DNA of 64,000 bases from Gammaproteobacteria bacterium (lineage in GTDB: Bacteria; Pseudomonadota; Gammaproteobacteria; DSM-16500): assembly GCA_013816845.1 (NCBI GenBank), contig JACDDU010000001.1:62001-126000 (forward strand). Reading direction: 5' to 3'. Position 1 is the first letter of the stretch, and every line of letters starts with the position of its first letter. The translations under genes and the position numbers were made by a program. The notes beneath the pieces are model-generated. The model was given only the letters and a program-made list of their open reading frames with translations, did no database searches and had not been told where the DNA came from. Below, one piece after another: positions 46,883-55,951 of this stretch.

Positions 46883-48009
46883 TAACTTTCCTTTATTGGA
46901 TCCAAAAGAGGGAGTTGCCAAAATTGTAGAGCAAATTGAGGAAGCGAAAAGTTTTTTAAGACATGGTGATACCCTTCATTACCCCAGGCCTGGCGCTCCC
47001 CCGGCGCTGCGTCATAAGTAGATTGCATCGCGGCTGATAGTTCGGTGGCATTTTGAGCTGAGACAAGCTTGTTGGTACCGCCTAGCACTTCTGGGATGCC
47101 ATGCACTTTCGTTGCAATGACCGGTATTCGTGCCAACATGGCTTCCAATAAAACACGTCCAAAAGCTTCTTGCGTGGAATTTAAAACGAAGCAATCAAAA
47201 GCTTGCATATACCGGTAACCATTTGCCAAGAAGCCAGTAAAAATAACGTCATTTTCTAAATGATAAAGCTTTACTTGTTTTTTTAAGGAATCAGCTAAAA
47301 TCCCATCGCCGATAATAACCAATTTACTGTTCGGACAATAAGGTTTGATCAGGGAGAAAGCATGAATTAAATTGGCTTGATCTTTGTTTGGAACCAAGCG
47401 CGCCACGTTGCCAAAAATAAAATCAGTATCATTTAATTGTAATGCAGTTCTAGCAGCTGAGCGGTTTAGCAATTGGGGAATGGTTAAATCAACATCAATC
47501 ATGTTATATAAAGTCACAACCCGCGTTGATGGTATTCGCCAAATGTGACTGCGAATATCCTTGGCCACTGCATTTGAGACCCCTGCGAACATCATATTTT
47601 TTTTACACAGTGCGGCAATCACTAAACGTCTTCGAATGGAGCGCATCGTACCCAATTCATGCATGACAAAAACCAGCGCGGGGCAGCGATAAAATTGGGC
47701 GACCCACATCATGATGTAAGATGCTTTGTAACGATGGCAAATTACCATTTGAAATTGTTTTTCTTCGCAAAAAGTTTTTAATTGGCGAATAGCATGCATT
47801 TTTAAGTAGCGAAGGCGATCTTTATTGAAGTTAAAAAATACAACATGATCAGCAAGTGTCCGTTCTTTAATCGCATCATCCGGGGTTCCGGACAAATAAG
47901 CGACGGTGACTTCAAATTGATCGGGAGGGAAAATACGACTGTATTGGTTATATATATCTACAAATTGGGTCGCATAATTATGGCCCAAAATTAGAATATT
48001 TTTCCGCAT
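46882..48009 (-). CDS. Glycosyltransferase family 4
   Basis: This 375-residue GT-B sugar transferase shows an N-terminal [21 protein letters not shown], the mid-domain [14 protein letters not shown], the donor-site [20 protein letters not shown] with [11 protein letters not shown], and the E-x7-E block [22 protein letters not shown]. It is coupled to the next transferase by a TAATG overlap. The promoter must lie in the 130 bp between it and galU. Acceptor and donor unknown. Confidence 0.87.
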   Translation of the reverse strand: MRKNILILGHNYATQFVDIYNQYSRIFPPDQFEVTVAYLSGTPDDAIKERTLADHVVFFNFNKDRLRYLKMHAIRQLKTFCEEKQFQMVICHRYKASYIMMWVAQFYRCPALVFVMHELGTMRSIRRRLVIAALCKKNMMFAGVSNAVAKDIRSHIWRIPSTRVVTLYNMIDVDLTIPQLLNRSAARTALQLNDTDFIFGNVARLVPNKDQANLIHAFSLIKPYCPNSKLVIIGDGILADSLKKQVKLYHLENDVIFTGFLANGYRYMQAFDCFVLNSTQEAFGRVLLEAMLARIPVIATKVHGIPEVLGGTNKLVSAQNATELSAAMQSTYDAAPGERQAWGNEGYHHVLKNFSLPQFALQFWQLPLLDPIKES

Positions 48010-48140
48010 ACGCTTTTCCCTTGAAAGGTCTATGTGGGGTCCTTTATAACAAGTTCAGTTTTTCAGGACAAGCCAATATGTTCTTTAAATTGTCTGTGGT
48101 AACATTCCGGACCTTAGGAAGAACGAAGGGATTTTCTTTT

Positions 48141-49007
48141 ATGATGAAGGTCACTAAGGCCATTTTCCCTGTGGCTGGATTAGGTACACGATTTTTACCC
48201 GCGACAAAAGCTAACCCGAAAGAAATGCTTCCTATAGTCGATAAGCCACTTATTCAATATGCGGTAGAGGAAGCGGTAGCAGCGGGTATTACAGAATTAA
48301 TTTTTGTAACCAGCAGTAGCAAGCGCGCCATCGAGGATCATTTTGATTCAAATTTTGAACTTGAAGCAACCCTAGTTGAGCGTGGGGATAAAGAATTATT
48401 AAATATTGTCCGAGGTATTCTACCGGAAGGTGTGTCTTGTGCTTATATTAGACAAAAGTCGCCGCAAGGTTTAGGGCATGCAGTGCTTTGTGCTAAGCAA
48501 TTCGTGATGCAAGAACCCTTCGCTGTTTTGCTTGCTGATGATTTAATTGATGGCGGGATTTTCCCCTGTTTGCAGCAAATGATTGCGGTGTTCGAAGAAT
48601 ACCAAAGCAGTGTGATTGCAGTGGAAAAAATACATCCTTCTGAAATTAAAAAATATGGGATTGTTGATGTAAAGAACACTGACAAAATTGCAGCCATGCA
48701 GGGTATTGTCGAAAAACCACAACCAGAAATCGCGCCTTCTAACCTTGGTGTCGTGGGTCGTTATATTTTAACGCCGCATATTTTTACTTTATTACAAGCG
48801 ACTCAAAAAGGTTCAGGTGGCGAAATTCAATTAACTGATGCTATCGCGCAGCTTTTAAAAGAACAAACGGTACTTGCGTATCAATTCGATGGTCGACGTT
48901 ATGACTGCGGCAACAAATTAGGTTATTTGCAAGCAACCGTTGCTTATGCCTTAAAACATCCGGAATTGGCTAAAGATTTTAAATTGACATTAGAGAGCTT
49001 GGTGTAA
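48141..49007 (+). CDS. galU: UTP--glucose-1-phosphate uridylyltransferase
   Basis: It makes UDP-glucose, the source for UDP-galactose (GalE) and UDP-glucuronate (Ugd). Seen: the nucleotide motif [21 protein letters not shown], the sugar-phosphate region [27 protein letters not shown] with the metal Asp, and [14 protein letters not shown] start it at ATG 48141 (288 residues, normal for GalU); the frame to 48021 lacks family similarity. Its stop overlaps the next gene's ATG. Confidence 0.95.
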   Translation: MMKVTKAIFPVAGLGTRFLPATKANPKEMLPIVDKPLIQYAVEEAVAAGITELIFVTSSSKRAIEDHFDSNFELEATLVERGDKELLNIVRGILPEGVSCAYIRQKSPQGLGHAVLCAKQFVMQEPFAVLLADDLIDGGIFPCLQQMIAVFEEYQSSVIAVEKIHPSEIKKYGIVDVKNTDKIAAMQGIVEKPQPEIAPSNLGVVGRYILTPHIFTLLQATQKGSGGEIQLTDAIAQLLKEQTVLAYQFDGRRYDCGNKLGYLQATVAYALKHPELAKDFKLTLESLV

Positions 49008-50548
49008 TGTTGGCCCGCCTGTTTAACAATGAGTATTACCTTTATATTCTGGCGGCATTGACTAGCTTAGCTCTTTCAGCCTGGATTGCCTCAAACGAAA
49101 CCATTATTAATCCCGATGCTATTTGTTACTTGATGAGCGCTGAAAAATTAGGCGAATCAAGTATAAGAGCAATCATGGATCTATGCGGTCAAGCGCGTTG
49201 GCCTTTTTATTCTATGCTCGTTTATGGTTTAGTTAAGCTGAGTCATTTATCTTATCCTACTGCTGCATATTTACTCGACAGTTTCTTTTCTTTGCTTTCC
49301 GTGTTAGCTTTTTTATTCATTGTGAAATCAATCGGGGGAACGAAGCGCGTATTATGGTTTGCAGCTATCACAATTCTTTGTGCACATCATTTTAATAGTA
49401 TTCGCGAGTATATTGTTCGAGATCATGGGTTTTGGACTTTTTATCTTTTTTCTATCTTTTTTTTATTGCGTTATTTAGCAAGGCCGCGATTCTTTTATGC
49501 TTTGCTTTTTAATGCAAGTTTAATTTTGGCCTCGTTATTCCGTATTGAAGGTTTTATTTTCCTTCTTTTTATGCCCCAACTCATTTGGTTGTACAAGCCA
49601 TTTTCTTTCCCTGTACGTTTTACTTCGGCATTGGCACTGAATGCTTTAAGTTTTATAGGTTTAATAGGATTATTCACTTGGATGATCATTCATCCAAGTA
49701 ACTCCTTAGAGAAATTAGGTCGCCTCTTTGAATTAAAAATACAGATTCAACAAGGCGCGAGTTATGTTGCAACCCATTACCATCAAGCCAAAATTGCTTT
49801 AACACAATACATACTGAATGTTGATTCAGCTAAGCATGCGGATTTAGTGTTGTCCCTTGTTCTTATTGCGTGGTTTGTTTCAAGTATCGTGATTAACTTA
49901 TCGTGGACTTATTCTATTTTATTTATTTACGCAATAATAAAACGTGCAGTCCCCCTTAAGTTTGCATCCACCTTAGTCTTGTCCGGGGTGATTGCCATTA
50001 ATATTGTGATTAATTTTATTTTTTTGCTTGAACGTTTTTTTCTTTCTAAACGTTATCTCGTCGCACTAACACTTATCTTAACGCTAATGGTTCCGTTTGC
50101 TCTTGATCGACTTTATCAATGCTCGCAAAAATTAACGCAACGACTCGTATTTTTAGTAGCGATGTTAACTGTACTGGTTCAAGGCGTGGGTGGGACATTT
50201 GATTTTGGTTATTCAAAAGCTTACGTGGCGGATGCAGGTCAGTGGATTTCGCATCATATTCCAAGGGAGGCGCGTTTATATACTAATGATTATCAGCTCA
50301 TGTATTACTCACGCCATTATCAAGAAGATATTTTTACTAAAGTCCGTGAATTTATACCGGATGTTCCTTACTTAAATAAACAAATAGATCAATATGATTA
50401 TTTTGCCTTGCGTTTACGTAAAAAAGACAATAAAGCAACACTCATTGAGTTAGTTGAAAAACAAATGGGGAAACCCATTCGAGTGTTTGCAAATACAAGA
50501 GGCGATAGTGTAAAAATTTATGCGCGTAACTTAGAGACCAAGCTCTAA
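49007..50548 (+). CDS. Polytopic membrane protein, GT-C-like glycosyltransferase candidate
   Basis: This 513-residue protein has about eleven hydrophobic segments and a polar C-terminal domain of about 100 residues. Seen: an acidic first external loop (NPDAICYLMSAEKLGESS) where ArnT/PMT-type GT-C enzymes keep a catalytic Asp, an REYIVRDHGFW segment, and SLFRIEGFIFLLF, which resembles GT39-type proteins. Such enzymes move sugars from polyprenyl carriers on the periplasmic side. It could instead be a polymerase or ligase, neither of which is otherwise seen in the window. It is coupled to galU by TAATG and followed by ugd. Confidence 0.6.
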   Translation: MLARLFNNEYYLYILAALTSLALSAWIASNETIINPDAICYLMSAEKLGESSIRAIMDLCGQARWPFYSMLVYGLVKLSHLSYPTAAYLLDSFFSLLSVLAFLFIVKSIGGTKRVLWFAAITILCAHHFNSIREYIVRDHGFWTFYLFSIFFLLRYLARPRFFYALLFNASLILASLFRIEGFIFLLFMPQLIWLYKPFSFPVRFTSALALNALSFIGLIGLFTWMIIHPSNSLEKLGRLFELKIQIQQGASYVATHYHQAKIALTQYILNVDSAKHADLVLSLVLIAWFVSSIVINLSWTYSILFIYAIIKRAVPLKFASTLVLSGVIAINIVINFIFLLERFFLSKRYLVALTLILTLMVPFALDRLYQCSQKLTQRLVFLVAMLTVLVQGVGGTFDFGYSKAYVADAGQWISHHIPREARLYTNDYQLMYYSRHYQEDIFTKVREFIPDVPYLNKQIDQYDYFALRLRKKDNKATLIELVEKQMGKPIRVFANTRGDSVKIYARNLETKL

Positions 50549-50566
50549 GTAGAAAGGAGATGACCA

Positions 50567-51943
50567 TTGAACATCATAGTTGTTGGTGCAGGATACGTAG
50601 GATTAGTAACGGGTGCGTGCTTTGCGGAATTAGGTAATCATGTTACATGTATTGATCTGAATGAAGATAAAATAACTAATCTAAAGAGTGGCGTTTTACC
50701 TATTTACGAGCCTGGTCTTGAAAAGATGATTAGTTCCAACATCGAGCAATGCCGCTTGCATTTTGCAACTTCACTGGACCAAAGCCCGGTGCGTCCCGAT
50801 GTAATTTTTATTGCGGTTGGCACGCCAAGTGATAGTCAGGGCGCGGCTGATATGCAATACGTATTGCAAGCCGCCCAAAACATTGGTGATTATCTTGATT
50901 ATTATTGTGTGATCGTTGATAAGTCGACAGTCCCCGTGGGAATGGCCGATCAAGTAAATCTTACCATTAAAAAAGCCCTCCATAAGCGCGGGTTGGCGAT
51001 TAAATTCGATGTCGTAAGTAATCCTGAATTTTTACGGGAAGGCGCGGCCATTGAAGATTTTATGCGTCCTGATCGAGTTATTATCGGTCTCGATTCAGAT
51101 CATGCTAAACAAATTATGCTGGATTTATATTTACCCTTATTGCGTCATCCGGAACGTCTTTTTTTCATGCGGGTGAAAGATGCGGAAATGACGAAATATG
51201 CCGCCAATGCAATGCTTGCAACGCGAATTTCTTTTATGAATGAAATTGCCTTATTGTGTGAGCAAATGGATGTTGATATCGAGAGCGTGCGGATGGGGAT
51301 TGGCTCTGATTCGCGTATCGGCAGCGCTTTTTTAAATGCAGGTTGTGGTTATGGGGGATCTTGCTTTCCCAAAGATGTACGCGCCTTAATTAACATGGCA
51401 ATCGGCCAAAAAATTGATCCAATTATTTTAAAATCAGTTGAAGCCCGAAATCAGCTACAGAAACAATTATTAACTCAAAAAGTTTTGAATTTATTTGGCC
51501 CTAATTTAAATAATATTACGATAGCTGTTTGGGGACTTTCTTTTAAACCTGAAACAGATGATATGCGTGAAGCATCCTCAGTTGTGTTGATTAAAGATAT
51601 TGTTCAACGAGGTGGCAGAGTGCAAGCCTATGATCCGGAAGCCATGCCGATTGCAAAGGAAATATTGCCTGCCCCGTGGTTTGATAAGCGACAGTTAGTT
51701 CTTGCTGAACATCAATATGATGCTTTGAAAGATGTTGATGCATTAGTTTTGGTAACAGAATGGAAACCGTTTTGTTTTCCCGATTTGGCAGCCATGAAAA
51801 GTTTGATGAAACAACGTATTATTATTGACGGACGGAATCAATACGACCCGACTGCTATTCGGGCAGCAGGTTTTAATTATTATGGCATCGGTCGGTGTGC
51901 TCCTAAAGATCTTATCGTTCAAGAAGATGCAGCCGTAGCATAA
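50567..51943 (+). CDS. ugd: UDP-glucose 6-dehydrogenase
   Basis: It oxidises UDP-glucose twice to UDP-glucuronate. Seen: the NAD site VGAGYVGLVTGACFAELG, VDKSTVPVGM, SNPEFLREGAAIEDFMRPDR, and the catalytic cysteine Cys266 in GCGYGGSCFPKD, plus the C-terminal WGLSFKPETDDMREA. At 458 residues it is complete. The start is TTG at 50567 with AAAGGAGATGACCA directly upstream. It closes the galU / membrane protein / ugd group. Confidence 0.96.
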   Translation: MNIIVVGAGYVGLVTGACFAELGNHVTCIDLNEDKITNLKSGVLPIYEPGLEKMISSNIEQCRLHFATSLDQSPVRPDVIFIAVGTPSDSQGAADMQYVLQAAQNIGDYLDYYCVIVDKSTVPVGMADQVNLTIKKALHKRGLAIKFDVVSNPEFLREGAAIEDFMRPDRVIIGLDSDHAKQIMLDLYLPLLRHPERLFFMRVKDAEMTKYAANAMLATRISFMNEIALLCEQMDVDIESVRMGIGSDSRIGSAFLNAGCGYGGSCFPKDVRALINMAIGQKIDPIILKSVEARNQLQKQLLTQKVLNLFGPNLNNITIAVWGLSFKPETDDMREASSVVLIKDIVQRGGRVQAYDPEAMPIAKEILPAPWFDKRQLVLAEHQYDALKDVDALVLVTEWKPFCFPDLAAMKSLMKQRIIIDGRNQYDPTAIRAAGFNYYGIGRCAPKDLIVQEDAAVA

Positions 51944-51957
51944 GTTGAGTTTATTTT

Positions 51958-52275
51958 ATGATAATTTACGAAGTTAATTTAGCAATACAAAATAATATTT
52001 TTGCTGATTATTATGCGTGGCTGGGTGATCATGTGAAAGCCATGTTAGCCCTACCAGGTTTTATCCAAGCTGAGATTTTGGAAGAAAAAAAAGAAACTCA
52101 TGACAGAAAGACTTGCCTAACAGTGCGCTATCAATTGTGTGATGAAATAGCTTTACAAAATTATTTTGAACTTCATGCTAAAGCTAAACGGGCAGAAGCT
52201 CTCGAACGTTTTGGGGAAGATTTTTCTGCACATCGTAGAATTTTTCGAGTATTAGCGCCACCTTTTAATATTTAA
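51958..52275 (+). CDS. DUF4286 family protein
   Basis: This is a small cytoplasmic protein of 105 residues with the DUF4286 layout, a ferredoxin-like alpha/beta fold: the opening IIYEVNLAIQNNIFADYYAW, then LGDHVKAMLALPGFIQAEI, a variable turn, and LHAKAKRAEALERFGEDFSAHRRIFRVL. Its role is unknown; it is related in fold to antibiotic-biosynthesis monooxygenase-like domains. It follows ugd by 14 bp and may simply ride on that transcript. It marks the right edge of the polysaccharide locus. Confidence 0.8.
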   Translation: MIIYEVNLAIQNNIFADYYAWLGDHVKAMLALPGFIQAEILEEKKETHDRKTCLTVRYQLCDEIALQNYFELHAKAKRAEALERFGEDFSAHRRIFRVLAPPFNI

Positions 52276-52312
52276 CTAACTTCTAACCCAGTGGTTTGAA
52301 AGAGGGGGTATT

Positions 52313-53503
52313 TTATTGGTGATTAAACTTCGCTAATAATCTATTAGACGCTTCTAGTTTATCAATTAAACTATTGCAAAGTAGGTGAAGAAATTCATTA
52401 GCAAGCGCTAAGTTTTTTGTTTGTAATTCTTTAATAAAGTTACGTGGGATTAGAATAATTTTACTATCAGTTAATGCTGTAACTTCAGTGTAACGCCTAT
52501 GATGTTCTGCAAGTAATGCCATTTCGCCAAAAATATCGCCCGGTATTAATTTAGCAATGACCCGTTCGTTTAAAAAAATGCCCATGGACCCTTCCACAAT
52601 AAGATACATGTCAAAATCAACCAAATTTTTACGAAGGATAGGTGTATTTTTTTCCACGGATAAAAGAACAATATTTTTCATGAGCGAAACAATAAAGGCA
52701 TAACGTTCACGATGGTTTTTTTTGCTAATCATTTCACCAAATTTTTTTGTTTCGGCTGGGGTCAGATATAAAGAAATGGGATGTAAAACATTTGCTGCGT
52801 TTCGTGTTGCGGATTGATAAATAGCAAAGGGCGCATTTTTTTTTAATTTTTTTGCGTAATATTTAACGCAATGATAACTCAAACAATGATTTTTTTTAAG
52901 ATTCGTAAGATCAAAGCTGGGCATAGCTAAAGGAATTTGTAATAAGCCATATTCTCGGTGAATCACTTCATGTGTATATGGATAAGCACCCATAGCGAGA
53001 TAATATTTGATCAAGCCGGGCTGGCAATTAAAAAATATTAAATCAGGCGTTAATTGGGGTTGATCAATAACTGCTTTGCATGTGTAAATAAGCAATACAA
53101 TGGCCAAGAGACTGCGCCGATAGTCCTTTCTAACTTGGAAAAAATGGTACTCACCCAACCTATTAATCTTATCGACCATACTTTCTTTAAGATTGAAGTT
53201 TTCTAAAATTTTTTTTGGCAGATGCTCTTTATCCCAGACCGTTAACCGTACGGTGCTCGTGATGTGGTCGATGTCGCCACTATATAAAATAAGCGTATTG
53301 TCCATAAAGTCATAGTCATCGTAAAACATGCCATCTTTTGACCTCGTATCCAAAAATTCATAAGCGAGTTCGACACGATAGATGTCATAACGAAATTTAA
53401 ATACTTTTTGTTTTTCCTCTAGTGTACGGGCGACATTGACGCGATAGTATTTGATTAAAAAAGGGAGGGCGAGACGAAGCAGAAGCGATTTAATATAGCG
53501 CAT
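52313..53503 (-). CDS. Autoinducer-synthase-like (GNAT) domain fused to a cyclic-nucleotide-binding domain
   Basis: This is a two-domain protein of about 396 residues. Residues 20-190 resemble the N-acyl-amino-acid/acyl-homoserine-lactone synthase group of the GNAT fold: FKFRYDIYRVELAYEF, an acidic turn DDYDFMDNTLIL, STVRLTVWD, and LGEYHFFQVRKDYRRS. A C-terminal cap-effector domain carries PGDIFGEMALLAEHHRRYTEV (about residues 321-341 from this start), close to the cNMP phosphate-binding cassette, although the usual R-(S/T)-A core is written RYT. The design suggests an acyltransferase gated by cAMP, cGMP or membrane signals. ATG 53503 has AGGGA nine bases upstream. No LuxR-type regulator is adjacent. 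Confidence 0.72.
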   Translation of the reverse strand: MRYIKSLLLRLALPFLIKYYRVNVARTLEEKQKVFKFRYDIYRVELAYEFLDTRSKDGMFYDDYDFMDNTLILYSGDIDHITSTVRLTVWDKEHLPKKILENFNLKESMVDKINRLGEYHFFQVRKDYRRSLLAIVLLIYTCKAVIDQPQLTPDLIFFNCQPGLIKYYLAMGAYPYTHEVIHREYGLLQIPLAMPSFDLTNLKKNHCLSYHCVKYYAKKLKKNAPFAIYQSATRNAANVLHPISLYLTPAETKKFGEMISKKNHRERYAFIVSLMKNIVLLSVEKNTPILRKNLVDFDMYLIVEGSMGIFLNERVIAKLIPGDIFGEMALLAEHHRRYTEVTALTDSKIILIPRNFIKELQTKNLALANEFLHLLCNSLIDKLEASNRLLAKFNHQ

Positions 53504-53599
53504 GGTTCCCATTCCCTGGAAAGACTATCGATTGTTCAATGGAAACTATAGCACATGAATCTTCTATCTTCTAAATCAGTCTGGGCATCATGATGAATG

Positions 53600-54814
53600 T
53601 TAGAACTTGAGTTTCTTGGAAGGAGAAGTAGGAAATGAAGCGTTTTTTCCGACTTGTTTTTCTAAATTTGGTTTATCAAAGATTAATAAGGGATGATTCT
53701 TTTTCACCTCACCGATAACAACAGGATCAGCTTTCGCATTTTTACAATGGATAAGCGATTCGATCAGAAACTTAAAATAATCTTTAAATTCAATATGGGG
53801 TTGGTTAGTGGTTTGAGCATTTATGATAATGGGTGTGAGCGCAAAATCAGGCGTTGAAATAAGATAATGAATTTCAGTTGCATGGTGGGTTCCTGGGATG
53901 AGCGCAGCTTTAACAAGTAATTTAAATCCTTCTTTATATGTTTTAGCTAAATCCTTCAGCACTCCTTCATAAATCATCATTTCAGTATTGGCCTGTGGTG
54001 TTCCTGCAACTAAATTATCAGCAATTTGTGAAGCTTCACCCTTCAGCATGTGGGGAATTAAATGTAACCATTCCCACTTCATGGATATTGAAATAAGTTT
54101 GGTTAATTCAGCATAAGCTGTAGCGCCGCCTAATTTTTGGTTCACCCCGGGCTTGACCATTTTAGATGCCTGGGAGCTTGATCGAACACCGTCATGCTCT
54201 GCAAACAAGCGCCTCTTAACCTTTTCTTCTTTGATTTTATATTTTTCTTGAATGTCTTTAATTGCTGAGAGAATCTTAAGTTGTTCGAGTACACCTTGAT
54301 TCAATTCTCTTTTTATCTCGACTTTTTCTAAAGGTTTAAGTGAAGGATCGTTTGAGAAGCCGCTTAATGCACCCGATTTAATGACCCGATATTTAGGACC
54401 GGTGGAGGTTTCAACTTCGACTGGCGAACCAGGAGAACCATACGAAGTAGCTTGTGATAAGCGGGTAACTTTTGTGACGGGCGAATAAAATCTAGAATTG
54501 ACGAGTTTTTCTGCTAAGGATTGAGCGATTACATCAACATTGCTACCTGGGGGCAACCCTTTTAGATTGATCATAAAAGTGGTTTTAATATTATGAACCT
54601 TGCCGTTTTCATCCGTGTAAGTCGTTTTTTGATTAAAGCGACCAAAGGGATTATGCGGATCAAAATTGCTGGTTTTCTTTTTCGAGGAACGTTGGTTTGG
54701 ATGGTATTTTTTATCTGCTTTGCTTTTTGGTTTTTTTTTCTTTATTACTTTTGGGCTCAAGGAAACCGAGTTGGTTTTTTTTAACCCTTTATTTGTATTA
54801 TTTTTTTTTGGCAT
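53600..54814 (-). CDS. Basic, nuclease-like candidate effector
   Basis: This 404-residue protein has no family I can name. Residues 1-50 are extremely lysine-rich with NLS-like runs (KKKKPKSKADKK; KKKTSN). Residues 230-360 hold a compact block: WEWLHLIPHMLKGE (247-260), then DNLVAGTPQANTEMM (266-280). An H-x-I-x-x-H/L helix followed by N-L-V and a later Asn is the layout of beta-beta-alpha-metal (HNH/non-specific) nucleases, so a nuclease or nuclease-derived binding domain is possible. The C-terminal tail is again basic and polar. No signal peptide is present. It could be a secreted effector acting on nucleic acid, but this is inference. Confidence 0.5.
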   Translation of the reverse strand: MPKKNNTNKGLKKTNSVSLSPKVIKKKKPKSKADKKYHPNQRSSKKKTSNFDPHNPFGRFNQKTTYTDENGKVHNIKTTFMINLKGLPPGSNVDVIAQSLAEKLVNSRFYSPVTKVTRLSQATSYGSPGSPVEVETSTGPKYRVIKSGALSGFSNDPSLKPLEKVEIKRELNQGVLEQLKILSAIKDIQEKYKIKEEKVKRRLFAEHDGVRSSSQASKMVKPGVNQKLGGATAYAELTKLISISMKWEWLHLIPHMLKGEASQIADNLVAGTPQANTEMMIYEGVLKDLAKTYKEGFKLLVKAALIPGTHHATEIHYLISTPDFALTPIIINAQTTNQPHIEFKDYFKFLIESLIHCKNAKADPVVIGEVKKNHPLLIFDKPNLEKQVGKNASFPTSPSKKLKF

Positions 54815-54929
54815 GGCGCGGTCAACTTATAAGTTATCCTTATCATAGTATAGTAAGGATAATTTATTATTAACCACGCCTTAAGCGTCCTTAATCTTTT
54901 TAAGATGACTAGGCTCCCGCTATTCGAAC

Positions 54930-55940
54930 TTATCCCTTCATTAAGCGTTTAGTCGCATAGTAGCCACACCCAATAAGTGCATGTTCATGATTACACATGA
55001 TACTTAATGGGTACTCATCACGTTGCAATCGATAAGCGGGAGAGGCATTAATACCTGAGAAAAAATCTGGTCTTTCAAAGACATCCAAATGATTGAGGCT
55101 CACTCCACCCGTAATCCAAACGCCACCTTCGGGCATAAAAGTAAGTTGTACCGTTCCCACAAATAAACCGGCATACCAAGCAAAAGCGTCAAGCATTTCA
55201 GGAGCGATGCCTTGGCGCATCTTTTCCCCGACTTCTTCGGGACTTATTTCTTCATCACCATAAAAAAATTGATACAGCCGAGCTGTCCCTGATCCTGAAA
55301 GAATTTTTTCAAAGGTTAGTGGTTGATTGGCTTGTAAGCGGGTTTTTTCTTGGAGGAAACGAATCAATTCTTCGTGACGCTGTAAATGAATTTTATCAGC
55401 AAGCGGCGGTGAAGTAACACCGATATGTCCAATTTCATTCCTTCCTAACCAAAAATCACCATTATCCAGTAAGACCCCATCTTTCAACCCTAGACCCGTT
55501 CCGATTCCTAAAGCAACACGACGCCCAGTGTTTTTCATTTCATAAGGGTTTAATCGTTTAATATTATTGGGTTGTTCAATATAAGAAGTAAAAGTCGCAC
55601 ATACAATGGGCGCATAATCATGAATGACAGCATAAGATTTCCAACCATGAAGTTCTGCAATTTTGGCAAAATGCATAGGGAAGGGATAAGCGTTATCCAG
55701 TAATAAAAATTGACCATCGTAGTGACCCGCAGCTCCAATGCAAATTGAATCTGCTTGTGCCATAGATAAGCCTAGCGTCTCTTCGATATTTGTTATTAAC
55801 TTTTCAAGTGAGGATACTTCTTTTAGTTTGACAGTATGTTTTTTAATACAGGTTAAATCACGTGTTTCCGAATGGTATTCAACTAAACCTGCTGTACATT
55901 TCGTTGCGCCTAAATCCCAAGTATAAATAATTTTTGTCAT
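54930..55940 (-). CDS. glk: Glucokinase
   Basis: This ATP-dependent hexokinase belongs to the bacterial Glk family and phosphorylates cytoplasmic glucose. Seen: the phosphate-1 motif YTWDLGATKCTAGLVEY (DxGxT-like, with Gly-Ala-Thr), the glucose-contact region VIHDYAPIV, the nucleotide loop ALGIGTGLG, the metal/substrate EIGHIG, and a C-terminal GGVWITGGVSLN. ATG 55940 is preferred over a frame start at 55955 that would overlap the transporter stop. It lies directly downstream of a sugar porter gene, so the two probably import and phosphorylate glucose or a similar hexose. Confidence 0.88.
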   Translation of the reverse strand: MTKIIYTWDLGATKCTAGLVEYHSETRDLTCIKKHTVKLKEVSSLEKLITNIEETLGLSMAQADSICIGAAGHYDGQFLLLDNAYPFPMHFAKIAELHGWKSYAVIHDYAPIVCATFTSYIEQPNNIKRLNPYEMKNTGRRVALGIGTGLGLKDGVLLDNGDFWLGRNEIGHIGVTSPPLADKIHLQRHEELIRFLQEKTRLQANQPLTFEKILSGSGTARLYQFFYGDEEISPEEVGEKMRQGIAPEMLDAFAWYAGLFVGTVQLTFMPEGGVWITGGVSLNHLDVFERPDFFSGINASPAYRLQRDEYPLSIMCNHEHALIGCGYYATKRLMKG

Positions 55941-55951
55941 TACAATTTCAC

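Noticed and set aside
48021-48140. 40-residue N-terminal extension of GalU
   Set aside because: No similarity to GalU; the family start [13 protein letters not shown] lies at 48141.
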